Assembly (NCBI RefSeq): GCF_002097535.1
Contig: NZ_CP020772.1
Coordinates: forward strand, 3,388,501 to 3,452,500
From: Halobacillus mangrovi
GTDB taxonomy: Bacteria; Bacillota; Bacilli; Bacillales; Halobacillaceae
DNA: 64,000 bases
Direction of reading: 5' to 3'
The position numbers were made by a program, and so were the translations under genes. Position 1 is the first letter of the stretch, and each line of letters starts with the position of its first letter. A model generated the notes under the pieces. It saw only the letters and a list, made by a program, of their open reading frames with translations. It was not told where the DNA came from and ran no database searches. Of this stretch, positions 34,331-42,359 are shown one piece after another.

Positions 34331-35069
34331 AATGAGTAAGTTAACGATTAAAGAGTTATCCAAGTCTTTTGACCAACAATCCATCATTCAAAATCTTTCA
34401 CTTCAAGTGGAAGAAGGTGAGTTCGTTTCGATCCTAGGGCCTTCAGGAAGTGGGAAAAGTACATTGTTTCACCTGGTTGGCGGCTTGATTCAGCCTGATG
34501 ATGGCCACATCTTTTTAAATGGAAAAGAGATTACAGGGGAAAAGGGATTCATCAGCTACATGCCGCAAAGTCCAGCTCTTTTTCCTTGGCGAACCTTACT
34601 TGATAATGTCGTTCTAGGCAGTGAAATCAAGGGAGAAACTAACCGCAAAGCTGCTTTAGAAATGATTGCTAAAGCTGGGCTAAGTGGCTTTGAACATTCT
34701 TACCCAAATCAGTTATCTGGTGGCATGAAACAACGAGCTTCTTTCATTCGAAGTCTATTAAGCCCGCAATCTCTGATTTGCCTTGACGAACCTTTCTCGG
34801 CCCTTGACGAATTTACGAGGATCGAAATGCAGGAATGGCTCCTATCAGTTTGGGAGGAACATCAGAAGTCGATCTTATTTGTAACGCACAATATTGAAGA
34901 AGCACTCTTTTTATCAGATCGGATCATCGTTTTATCAGATCGGCCGGCACGCGTAGAAAAAGAGTTTGAACTTCCTTTTTCTCGCCCTAGAGAGCAGTCC
35001 ATATTATTAACAAACGAATTCTTAGAATGGAAAAAGGAAATCTTCCAAGAATTGCAGGTGCATGTATGA
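34323..35069 (+). CDS. thiZ: Thiamine-precursor ABC transporter ATPase
   Basis: 248 residues. Walker A GPSGSGKST near 40, Q-loop MPQSPALFPWRT near 82, signature LSGGMKQRASF near 128, Walker B LICLDEPFSALD near 150 and switch His in VTHNIEEAL near 185. It overlaps thiX by eight bases. The ATG at 34332 is an alternative start; neither is ideally spaced from AGGAG at 34315-34319. Confidence 0.92.
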   Translation: MIKMSKLTIKELSKSFDQQSIIQNLSLQVEEGEFVSILGPSGSGKSTLFHLVGGLIQPDDGHIFLNGKEITGEKGFISYMPQSPALFPWRTLLDNVVLGSEIKGETNRKAALEMIAKAGLSGFEHSYPNQLSGGMKQRASFIRSLLSPQSLICLDEPFSALDEFTRIEMQEWLLSVWEEHQKSILFVTHNIEEALFLSDRIIVLSDRPARVEKEFELPFSRPREQSILLTNEFLEWKKEIFQELQVHV

Positions 35070-35848
35070 AACCTATCATAGATACACACATTCACCTTGA
35101 TATGTATGAAGAAGCGTACAGAGAACAGATGCTCTCTGAACTCGATCGATATTCCATCACGCATCTTATTTCCGTGTCCAATAACCTGAATTCTTCCTTG
35201 AAAAACCTGACTTGGTCAATGCAGGATCAAAGGATTAAACCGGCCACAGGATTCCACCCTGAACAAAATATCCCGACAGATCAAGAAATAGAGCAAATGA
35301 CGAGCCTCATTCATCGCTACGCTAACCGCATTGTTGCCATCGGAGAAGTCGGGCTTCCTTATTACACTCGAAAGAAAAACCCTGGCGTAGGTCTCTCTCC
35401 ATATGTTGAGCTGCTGGAGCATTTCCTGCTTTTAGCTAAGGAATTGGATAAGCCGGTAGTCCTTCATGCCATCTACGAAGATGCCGATCTCGTCTGTGAC
35501 TTGTTAGAAAAGCACGATATGACGCGTGCACACTTCCACTGGTTCAAAGGCTTCAATACTACCATTGATCGAATGAAAGAAAATGGTTATTTTATCTCTG
35601 TCACTCCTGATTGTGTCTATGAAAAAGAGATTCAATCCCTAATCAAAATTTATCCTTTAGACCAGTTGATGGTGGAAACGGACGGGCCCTGGGCATTTGA
35701 TGGCCCCTTTAAAGGAAAGGTGACACATCCTAAAATGATTCATGATTCGGTTGAAAAAATTAGTGAGTTGAAAGGACTTCCGGTGGAGAATATATATGGT
35801 CAGTTGTACAAAAACACGATAGATTTTTATAAAATTGATAGTTTTTAA
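35066..35848 (+). CDS. TatD-family metal-dependent hydrolase in the thi operon
   Basis: 260 residues. TIM-barrel metal sites: IDTHIHLD at 4-11, GEVGLPYY near 104, VVLHAIYEDA near 140, HFHWFKGF near 165 and VETDGPWAF near 215. It starts within the stop codon of thiZ (ATGA), so it is translated with the transporter. TatD proteins are usually nucleases, but the position suggests a role in processing the imported pyrimidine, for instance removing the formyl group as YlmB does elsewhere. That is an inference. Confidence 0.85.
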   Translation: MKPIIDTHIHLDMYEEAYREQMLSELDRYSITHLISVSNNLNSSLKNLTWSMQDQRIKPATGFHPEQNIPTDQEIEQMTSLIHRYANRIVAIGEVGLPYYTRKKNPGVGLSPYVELLEHFLLLAKELDKPVVLHAIYEDADLVCDLLEKHDMTRAHFHWFKGFNTTIDRMKENGYFISVTPDCVYEKEIQSLIKIYPLDQLMVETDGPWAFDGPFKGKVTHPKMIHDSVEKISELKGLPVENIYGQLYKNTIDFYKIDSF

Positions 35849-35942
35849 TACAGAAATGCTATCCCTCCCCTGAACTTTATTCGCTTTCCTTTATTCCGAC
35901 TAATACACTGTGTATAATAAGTCTTAAAGGAAGGTGAACGAA

Positions 35943-36350
35943 ATGAGTATTCCAAAACCTCTTGTTCAAACGAATCAATTGTTCATTGTCACGACGGTCT
36001 TACTCGGAATCTTTATCCATCATTCGATATTGTTTTTCCCCTTTGTTATTGGGATGTACACATTGATTACGAAACAAAACCCAATCATTTTAATAAGTAA
36101 GAAATTCTTAACTAAACCAGCTAATCAATATATTCCAGAGGATCGTGACCAACAGATCTTTAATCAGTGGATTGCCACAATCTGCATTGGGCTGGCGATC
36201 ACTTTCTTTTATTTTAACTTCACTATTCTTGGGTACATCTTTAGCGCTATGGTCGTTATCGCTGCAGGTGTCGCCCTTCTAGGTTTCTGCATCGGCTGCA
36301 CAATCCGTTACCGGTATATGATGTGGAAACACCAGCGGATGACTTCCTAA
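35943..36350 (+). CDS. DUF4395-type membrane protein
   Basis: 135 residues. The opening IPKPLVQTNQLFIVT, four hydrophobic helices and the C-terminal CIGCTIRYRYMMWKHQR fit DUF4395. Function unknown; some family members sit beside thioredoxin-like genes, and two redox genes lie just downstream here. ATG at 35943 has GGAAGGTG upstream. A terminator (36352-36385) follows. Confidence 0.7.
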   Translation: MSIPKPLVQTNQLFIVTTVLLGIFIHHSILFFPFVIGMYTLITKQNPIILISKKFLTKPANQYIPEDRDQQIFNQWIATICIGLAITFFYFNFTILGYIFSAMVVIAAGVALLGFCIGCTIRYRYMMWKHQRMTS

Positions 36351-36351
36351 C

Positions 36352-36385
36352 AAAAAGCCCGCCCTTAAACGGGGCAGGCTTTTTG
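36352..36385. terminator. Terminator between convergent genes
   Basis: AAAAAGCC and GGCTTTTT with an inner CGCCC/GGGGC stem, between the DUF4395 gene and the flavodoxin-like gene. Confidence 0.75.
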
Positions 36386-36395
36386 TTACATTCTT

Positions 36396-37019
36396 CTACT
36401 GTGTATTTCCAACGGCCGGAATAGGCTGTTCCTTGAAAATTTTCGCTAAATGCATTGTATTGTAAGCTAACATTTCGATATGAGTCTTCGTAAAATCGTT
36501 CTGAATGCCATTGGCCTCGATGTACGAAGGACCTGGTCCTGCTTCCCCTACCCAATAAGCATCTACATTGGGGGGAATGACGAACCCAATATGAGACATG
36601 CGATAAAGAATCGATTCAGCCGCATTTTTCGCCCCGTCTTCATTACCCGTAATGACTACACCAGCCACTTTATTATAAAAAACCGCTTGTCCTTTCTCAT
36701 TCGTTTCGCTGCTGCTGCCGTACATTCTTTCAAGTGCTTTCGTCGCAATACTGCTTTTCTCTCCCAACCAGAGTGGTGTACCCAGGACTACGATATCGGC
36801 ATCTTTAATTTTTTCAAAGATATGCGGCCATTCGTCTCCGTCACCTAAATCCTTGTCAATCCCATAGGGAATATAATAATCCGCTAAACGAACACTTTCG
36901 TGAACAATTTCTTCTTGATCGTAGATTTTTTCAACCTCTCTCCACAACGCTTCTGTATTCGATTGTTCCTCTGAATTTTTTAAAGATGCATTTAGGAATA
37001 GCGCTTTTACTTGGCTCAT
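36396..37019 (-). CDS. Flavodoxin-fold NAD(P)H oxidoreductase
   Basis: 207 residues. N-terminal ALFLNASLKNSEEQSNTEAL gives the FMN phosphate loop, and GTPLWLGEKSSIATKALERM near 82 the flavin ring contact. Members reduce quinones, nitro compounds or FMN. GGAGG precedes the ATG. Divergent from the redoxin gene. Confidence 0.82.
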   Translation of the reverse strand: MSQVKALFLNASLKNSEEQSNTEALWREVEKIYDQEEIVHESVRLADYYIPYGIDKDLGDGDEWPHIFEKIKDADIVVLGTPLWLGEKSSIATKALERMYGSSSETNEKGQAVFYNKVAGVVITGNEDGAKNAAESILYRMSHIGFVIPPNVDAYWVGEAGPGPSYIEANGIQNDFTKTHIEMLAYNTMHLAKIFKEQPIPAVGNTQ

Positions 37020-37118
37020 GTTACTCCTCCTTTCCCATTTCCTTACCCCGATCTAAGTAGTGTAAATCATTGGAAATTAGGGTAAAGAAATAATAAGGAC
37101 TTAGATAGGAGGATAGTT

Positions 37119-37625
37119 ATGAACGAATATAAATTAGGTGAGAAAGTCGCTGATTTTACTTTACCTGCTACTTCAGATACTGAATATTCGTTTGAAGACT
37201 TTAGAAACGAAAACGGAAACGATTGGCATTTACTCATTTATTTTAGAGGCTCCTGGTGCCCTGCTTGTATGGAAGAGTTGAAAGAACTACAAGAAAGCAA
37301 AGGGTATTTTGACGATAAACAAATTAAAATCACAACGATATCGACTGACCACTTAGATAGCCTGAAAAAAATGGTTGATGAGCACGATTTTACTTTCCCG
37401 GTGCTGGCAGACCAAAATTTATCCTTTCTTAAAGAATACGGCGTCCATTACCATGATGAAAGCAGTCCTTATGAGGATCACGGGACTCACGGAGAACCAG
37501 CGTACTTTTTAACTGATGAAAATGGCAAGCTTCTTTATCAGCAAAGGCAGACAAACCCCTTTGGCCGCCCCCACCCTAAGGAACTGAGAAAGATCATTCA
37601 ATACATTAAGAAAAACTTAAAATAA
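37119..37625 (+). CDS. Redoxin/AhpC-TSA-type protein
   Basis: 168 residues. Thioredoxin fold with FRGSWCPAC (Cys47, Cys50), then ISTDHLDSLKKMVDEHDFTFPVLAD. Expected to act as a cytoplasmic peroxiredoxin or thiol reductase. AGGAGG precedes the ATG and a terminator (37631-37662) follows. Confidence 0.85.
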   Translation: MNEYKLGEKVADFTLPATSDTEYSFEDFRNENGNDWHLLIYFRGSWCPACMEELKELQESKGYFDDKQIKITTISTDHLDSLKKMVDEHDFTFPVLADQNLSFLKEYGVHYHDESSPYEDHGTHGEPAYFLTDENGKLLYQQRQTNPFGRPHPKELRKIIQYIKKNLK

Positions 37626-37630
37626 ACACA

Positions 37631-37662
37631 AACCGAGTCCTCCATCTTGGACTCGGCTTTTT
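37631..37662 (+). terminator. Terminator of the redoxin gene
   Basis: CCGAGTCC and GGACTCGG pair, followed by CTTTTTC. Confidence 0.8.
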
Positions 37663-37767
37663 CGTATAGAATGTCCGAAAATCGGAAAACTAGGATTTCA
37701 TAATAAGTGTTTTACGTTTATAACTATGGGGAATTCATGCATTAACTGTAAGATGGAGGGTGTTGAA

Positions 37768-38619
37768 ATGAAAGGGATAGCTGCAGAGAACAGCATTCAT
37801 TGCGAGACGGAATACTCAGTTCTCAAAAGAGTGATTGTAGTAAAACCAGCATTTATGAAAATTAACGAAGTGATTAATGAAACCCAGAAACACTATGAAG
37901 GAACCAACATTGATATTCCTCTCGCTATACACCAGCATAAAACATTTGTGAACACTTTAAAGGAACATCATGTAGATGTCTGCGAACTCCCCACAGAACC
38001 GGATTTACCCGAGCAGGTCTTTACAAGAGACATTGCTTTTACAATTTACGACCAGCTTTTTATAGCATCCATGGGCGAAGAAGTACGTCAAAACGAAACC
38101 GAAATTCTTAAATCATGGCTTCAGAAATATGGTCTCCCTTTTCATGAAGGATTTTCAGATTCCATTGAAGGCGGAGACGTCGTTATCGATGGAACAACTA
38201 TTTGGGTTGGTAAAAGCGGTCGTACTTCGTATAGCGCTATCGAAGAACTGCAATCCCGGCTACCATCCCATAAGATTGAACCCTTATCCCTGACAGAAGA
38301 CATTCTTCACCTTGATTGTGTGTTTAATATTATTAATGATGATACAGCCCTGCTTTATCCACCAGCTTTCACATCGGAGGATTTAAGAAAAATAAAATCT
38401 CAATTTCATATTATTAACGTTACAGAAGATGAAAAATTCCATATGGGACCTAACGTGCTTTCGATTGGCAACAAAAAAATCATAAGTCTATCCCAAAATA
38501 AAAGACTGAACGGCGAAATAGAGTCCCAAGGCTTTCAAGTGATTCCTGTAGACTTTTCCGAGATTATCAAGTCAGGGGGAGCTTTCCGCTGCTGTACGCT
38601 CCCATTGCAAAGACAATAG
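37768..38619 (+). CDS. DDAH/arginine deiminase-superfamily hydrolase
   Basis: 283 residues. Substrate and catalytic motifs are visible: VFTRDIAFT near 84-92, SIEGGDVVIDG near 143, HLDCVFNIIND near 190 with the catalytic His, and Cys275 or Cys276 in GGAFRCCTLPL as the nucleophile. This is the N-omega-dimethylarginine dimethylaminohydrolase/citrullinase group. Two adjacent cysteines at the active-site position are unusual. ATG at 37768 has GGAGGG upstream and removes a Cys-rich, doubtful extension. Confidence 0.83.
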   Translation: MKGIAAENSIHCETEYSVLKRVIVVKPAFMKINEVINETQKHYEGTNIDIPLAIHQHKTFVNTLKEHHVDVCELPTEPDLPEQVFTRDIAFTIYDQLFIASMGEEVRQNETEILKSWLQKYGLPFHEGFSDSIEGGDVVIDGTTIWVGKSGRTSYSAIEELQSRLPSHKIEPLSLTEDILHLDCVFNIINDDTALLYPPAFTSEDLRKIKSQFHIINVTEDEKFHMGPNVLSIGNKKIISLSQNKRLNGEIESQGFQVIPVDFSEIIKSGGAFRCCTLPLQRQ

Positions 38620-38620
38620 T

Positions 38621-38665
38621 AAAAAAGAGTTGGAGACCACACTCGTGACCTTCAACTCTTTTTTG
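38621..38665. terminator. Bidirectional terminator
   Basis: AAAAAAGAGTTG and CAACTCTTTTTT, between the convergent DDAH-like and lipoprotein genes. Confidence 0.82.
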
Positions 38666-38672
38666 TAACGAT

Positions 38673-39044
38673 CTACTGATTGATCACATCAATAAACTTT
38701 TTGGCGTCTTTCTCGGAATAGTCTCCTTCTATTTGGATGGATTCACTATCGATGACTTGATTGATTTTCGGCGAAGCTATTTTCTTGTCCCCCAAATAAA
38801 TATGGATTTCCTCATTTAAATGGCTCTCTGTAATTTCCTTAAACTTTTGTTCATCTTCATAGATCACCGTAATCACTACTTGATCCTGTTTTTCTTGAAA
38901 ACTCGCTTTTTCAAAGTCCGCCTCTGTGACCAGTACTTCTCCTTCCTGGTCTTTGATAGAAACGTGACTGTACTTATTATCGATGCTTTGCTGACAGCCG
39001 ATGAGTAATAATAGAGCAGCCATAAAACTAATGATTAATCGCAT
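38673..39044 (-). CDS. Small lipoprotein of unknown function
   Basis: 123 residues. Signal peptide with lipobox LLIGC (Cys17), then a soluble beta-rich domain of about 100 residues with alternating acidic patches (KDQEGEVLVTEADFEKASF). It should be anchored on the outer face of the membrane. No family recognised. GGAGGG precedes the ATG. Confidence 0.65.
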   Translation of the reverse strand: MRLIISFMAALLLLIGCQQSIDNKYSHVSIKDQEGEVLVTEADFEKASFQEKQDQVVITVIYEDEQKFKEITESHLNEEIHIYLGDKKIASPKINQVIDSESIQIEGDYSEKDAKKFIDVINQ

Positions 39045-39199
39045 TCTCTCCCTCCCTTCACATTATGATAGGTCAGGGTTATTGATAGATCTATACGATT
39101 TACTATAGAAAAAGTTCCAGAATATCCGATACCTAGAAAGATTCGTTCTTCAAAATGCCTTGCAATGAATTGTTTTCGTTAACTAGTCAATAGGATAGG

Positions 39200-39317
39200 T
39201 GTTCGGGGAAATCGCTCGCTTTCCGCGGGGATGACGGCAAGCTTCCTCGGTTTACTAACCTGCGGGATCTTGCCAGCCATTCCATTCCCGCAGGAGTCTC
39301 ACTATTTCCCCTCCCAC
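39200..39317 (+). repeat. GC-rich palindromic intergenic element, copy D
   Basis: AGGTGTTCGGGGAAAT at the left end pairs with ATTTCCCCTCCCACCT at the right end (13 of 16). It carries CGCTCGCTTTCCGCGGGG and CCCGCAGGAGTCTCA of the family, but its centre differs from the other copies. The rest of 39045-39199 and 39318-39515 shows nothing recognisable. Confidence 0.75.
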
Positions 39318-39515
39318 CTTACGTTTATTCGATCAAACGAAAACAGGTAGAAAAGGCTTTCATTATTTTTACCGTTCACTTTAGAGATCCCCATCTACAT
39401 CCTATAGCTAGAGTATTTCACTCTTATTGGAGCTATTATTGTTGGACCAATACAATCTATCAGCCTTTCTAAATAGCTCTATTTAAAATGTTCGTCAAGA
39501 TCATGAAAGCGGGTG

Positions 39516-39633
39516 TGGCGGGGAAACAGCGAGACTCCCGCGGGAGAAGGAGCTAGGCGAGACCCCACAGAGAGCGTAGCGAACGAGGAGGCTTGACGGT
39601 TCCCCCGCAGGAAAGCGAGTTGTTTCCCCGCCA
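39516..39633 (-). repeat. GC-rich palindromic intergenic element, copy E
   Basis: Perfect 13-bp ends TGGCGGGGAAACA (39516-39528) and TGTTTCCCCGCCA (39621-39633). Internally it is close to the reverse complement of copy A, with GAGACTCCCGCGGGAGAAGG, GGCGAGACCCCACAGAGAGC and GGAAAGCGAG. It faces copy D across 198 bp. Confidence 0.82.
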
Positions 39634-39754
39634 CCCCATACTTATTTCATAATAACGAACCCGAGGGATATTGAATTTCAGTCTTCAAGAAAACTGCTAT
39701 TAAAAAGAATGACTTTAAACAATGAGCTACGTCAAGGGGTCTTAAACAAAAAGA

Positions 39755-39788
39755 AAACACTCCAATGCTTAGTTACATTGGAGTGTTT
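39755..39788 (-). terminator. Terminator of the cstA-like gene
   Basis: A perfect 13-bp stem AAACACTCCAATG/CATTGGAGTGTTT. Confidence 0.82.
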
Positions 39789-39802
39789 CTTATGATATAC
39801 CT

Positions 39803-41248
39803 TCATCCAGCTTTAGTCGTAATCACTTTTTCTTCACGGATGTTTTTCTGTTTGATCACTTGCCAAACGAACCAAGTCACAACAGCAAGCCAGATGACAG
39901 ATCCTATTACCATGGAAGTAGAATAAGATAATCCAAATCCTTCCGGTGCATAGAAGATATAAGAGCTGACGACGGCTGTCATAAACAAAGCGGGTACACT
40001 GCAAATCCAGTGGAATTTACTATTTTTCAGCAAGTACATAGCCCCTGTCCAAAGCATCACCGTCGCGACAACCTGGTTGGACCAGCCTACATATCTCCAA
40101 AGGAAGCTGTAATCCATCTGCGTAAGCAGGAATGTCGGGACAGCCACCGGAATAGCAAAGAAAATTGGTGACCATTTGCCGTTAAATTCTTTCTTACTCC
40201 AATGACGGAACAAATCCACAAGCATCATTCTCGATGAACGAAGAGCTGTATCTCCTGTTGTTACTGGTAAGATGATAACCCCAAGCACAGCGAGGATTCC
40301 GCCAAATGTCCCGAGGGTTGTACTACTGATTTCGTTTACGACACCTGCAGGACCGCCTGCATCAAGCGCTGCTTGCAAGCCTCCTGTACTACCAAAGAAA
40401 GTCATGCCAGCAGCTGCCCAGATCATTGCGATGAGTCCTTCTGCCACCATCGCACCATAGAAGACTTTCCTCCCCTCGCTCTCTTTTTTCAGCGTACGAG
40501 CAAGGATTGGACTTTGGGTACTATGAAAACCTGAAATCGCGCCGCAGGATACGGTAACCATAAGCATCGGCCAGATTGGTAATTCCTGTGGGTGCAAATT
40601 TTGCAAAGTCAAATTAGGAATCGGGTTGTCGAAAAAGAACATGCCGATACCGATAGAAACAGCCATAAAGATAAGGATAGCACCAAAGATTGGGTAAACC
40701 TTTCCGATAATTTTATTGATCGGCAGTAATGTAGCGATCAGAAAATAAGCAAAAATTAAGATAATAGATGTCATAAATCCAAGCGGCGTCACTTCTGACA
40801 ATAATTGCGCCGGTCCTGCAGTGAAGGCTGCAGCGACGAGGATCATAAGTCCAATTGATAGTAAGTTGATAAGCGCTTGAACGGGCCTTCCTAAGTATTT
40901 ACCTACAAGGGCCGGGTACTGGGCGCCTTTGTGACGTAATGACAGCATTCCGGAAAAATAATCGTGGACCGCTCCGGCAAAAATCGTTCCTACGACAATC
41001 CAGATGAACGCTACAGGTCCATATAGTGCCCCGAGCACCGCACCGAAGATTGGACCAAGTCCTGCTATATTCAAAAGCTGGATCAGACTCGCTTTCCACC
41101 AGCTCATTGGTGAGTAATCAAAACCGTCGTTGTTGGTATACGCAGGGGTCTTTTGCTGATCATTAATGCCAAAAATTCGCTCGACCACCTTTGCATAAAC
41201 CAAATATCCGACAATGAGTAAAACAATAGATGCGATAAACGTGATCAT
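39803..41248 (-). CDS. cstA: CstA-family peptide/pyruvate transporter
   Basis: 481 residues, about twelve to fourteen helices. CstA features: AGLGPIFGAVLGALYGPVAFIWIVVG near 70, GAVHDYFSGMLSLRHKGAQYP near 105 and GAISGFHSTQSPILARTL near 255. The family takes up peptides during carbon starvation or pyruvate (BtsT). This is the shorter form of about 480 residues. The ATG at 41248 has GGAGG upstream; the longer frame has no support. A cre-like sequence lies at 41357-41370. Confidence 0.88.
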   Translation of the reverse strand: MITFIASIVLLIVGYLVYAKVVERIFGINDQQKTPAYTNNDGFDYSPMSWWKASLIQLLNIAGLGPIFGAVLGALYGPVAFIWIVVGTIFAGAVHDYFSGMLSLRHKGAQYPALVGKYLGRPVQALINLLSIGLMILVAAAFTAGPAQLLSEVTPLGFMTSIILIFAYFLIATLLPINKIIGKVYPIFGAILIFMAVSIGIGMFFFDNPIPNLTLQNLHPQELPIWPMLMVTVSCGAISGFHSTQSPILARTLKKESEGRKVFYGAMVAEGLIAMIWAAAGMTFFGSTGGLQAALDAGGPAGVVNEISSTTLGTFGGILAVLGVIILPVTTGDTALRSSRMMLVDLFRHWSKKEFNGKWSPIFFAIPVAVPTFLLTQMDYSFLWRYVGWSNQVVATVMLWTGAMYLLKNSKFHWICSVPALFMTAVVSSYIFYAPEGFGLSYSTSMVIGSVIWLAVVTWFVWQVIKQKNIREEKVITTKAG

Positions 41249-41356
41249 CGCTGAGCCTCCCTTCAAAAATGAATGTAAGGAGTATTCTAGCGAGAGGTTT
41301 GTCGAATAGCAACCCAATTTCAGAAAATTTATATTTTTATCTTTTTTTTCTAGGAA

Positions 41357-41370
41357 ATGAATCGCTTTCA
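41357..41370 (-). promoter_or_regulatory. Possible CcpA (cre) site upstream of cstA
   Basis: The minus strand reads TGAAAGCGATTCAT, matching 12 of 14 positions of TGWAARCGYTWNCW. Catabolite repression of cstA would be expected, but the site is imperfect. Confidence 0.35.
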
Positions 41371-41381
41371 TTTAACAAAAT

Positions 41382-41412
41382 TAAAAAACCAGTAAGTACA
41401 CTCTTACTGGTC
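41382..41412 (-). terminator. Terminator of the DUF3221 gene
   Basis: On the minus strand ACCAGTAAG and CTTACTGGT pair, followed by TTTTTTAA. Confidence 0.8.
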
Positions 41413-41700
41413 TTAGTCAATTTTTATTTTTTCTGCCACTTTTCCATCTACTTCGATTCCTTCTCCTGAAACCCAGACCTGGACCTTTTCATTAGTGAGC
41501 GTATCAATAGGTTCATTGATTTCTGTATTTTCATTGATGATCACTTCATATGTCGGGTAGCTTGCTTCTGGGTCGACTGTATCCTCTCCGACTACGATGC
41601 TATTTTCCTTCACTTCGATAATTGCCCCTTCAAAGTCCGGTTTTTGTCCACAGCCTGCGAGTAAAACTGTCATTAGAAAAATCCAGGCATATACCTTCAA
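41413..41700 (-). CDS. DUF3221-type lipoprotein
   Basis: 95 residues from a TTG start. Signal peptide and lipobox LLAGC (Cys17); the rest (GAIIEVKENSIVVGEDTVDPEASYPTYEVII...) is an OB-like beta domain typical of DUF3221/YobA extracytoplasmic proteins. The TTG at 41700 has AGGAGGG nine bases upstream. That ribosome binding site is buried in a 17-bp hairpin (41706-41754), and a further structured region with a terminator lies upstream. Confidence 0.7.
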   Translation of the reverse strand: MKVYAWIFLMTVLLAGCGQKPDFEGAIIEVKENSIVVGEDTVDPEASYPTYEVIINENTEINEPIDTLTNEKVQVWVSGEGIEVDGKVAEKIKID

Positions 41701-41705
41701 GTGAG

Positions 41706-41754
41706 TTTCCCTCCTCAAGCGAGTGATACCTTATCTGTCGCTTGAGGAGGGAAA
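41706..41754 (-). promoter_or_regulatory. Perfect hairpin sequestering the ribosome binding site
   Basis: Arms TTTCCCTCCTCAAGCGA (41706-41722) and TCGCTTGAGGAGGGAAA (41738-41754) are perfectly complementary around a 15-base loop. On the minus-strand transcript the 3' arm contains the AGGAGGG of the lipoprotein gene and the 5' arm is its exact anti-Shine-Dalgarno. No U-tract follows, so a terminator is unlikely. Confidence 0.75.
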
Positions 41755-41814
41755 AAGTTACAAAAAAGCCAGTTATTTTACATTCATGGATGAATTTTCT
41801 TCATTAAAAGCATA

Positions 41815-41930
41815 AATAAAACCTCTACGAAATGTAGAGGTTTAGCCTGCCATCCCGTGGAAATGGTTAAGTTCCCGCAGTCATAATTAGCGATCGGGTG
41901 GCATTGGTTCAAATCTATCATACGTATTAA
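41815..41930 (-). ncRNA. Candidate structured RNA with its own terminator
   Basis: On the minus strand a TTGAAG-17-TAGATT promoter-like pair near 41941-41912 is followed by a region in which TGCCACCCG and CGGGATGGCA can close a long stem around GGAA...TTCC, and then by an intrinsic terminator (AACCTCTAC/GTAGAGGTT, 41819-41841) with TTTTATTTA. No start codon with a ribosome binding site is present. I do not recognise the family. It could be a small RNA or a leader attenuator of the downstream lipoprotein gene. Confidence 0.45.
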
Positions 41931-41999
41931 AGGACTTCAAAACTTTACTAACTCAGATGGTTTTTTGACATAGAAAATAGGCTTCTATGTATAACTTTA

Positions 42000-42167
42000 T
42001 TATTGTGAATAGCATCCTCTTGTAAGTCTCCTCAGCTTATTTAACAGTTCATCTAAATCCCTTGACACTTGGAGGAGTTCTTCCTCTGATAGATTCTGAT
42101 CATATAACTCATACATCCTTAAGCGCAAAACTTCAATCTTCTCTTCTAATTTCTCTTTTTCATTCAT
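42000..42167 (-). CDS. Spo0E-like aspartyl-phosphate phosphatase
   Basis: 55 residues: a two-helix protein with the Spo0E-type signature VSRDLDELLNKL (S-x-x-LD-x-LL) at 34-45. Members remove the phosphate from Spo0A and delay sporulation. GGAGG lies about 12 bases before the ATG, a little far. A TATAAT hexamer is present upstream on the minus strand (42193-42198). Confidence 0.75.
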   Translation of the reverse strand: MNEKEKLEEKIEVLRLRMYELYDQNLSEEELLQVSRDLDELLNKLRRLTRGCYSQ

Positions 42168-42359
42168 GTAAGTTAAAATCCTCCGTTCATATTATAGAAA
42201 TATAATCCTATTCCCACTATGATTTTACCCTTCTGTTCAGCTCGTTAACTTTACAATTGGATAACAATGGAATAATTACGAGAAAGGAGGTTACGATTTC
42301 CCTGTAATGAAACTTCATGTTAGGATAGATTCAATCTTACATAACAGGAGTGAAGACTT

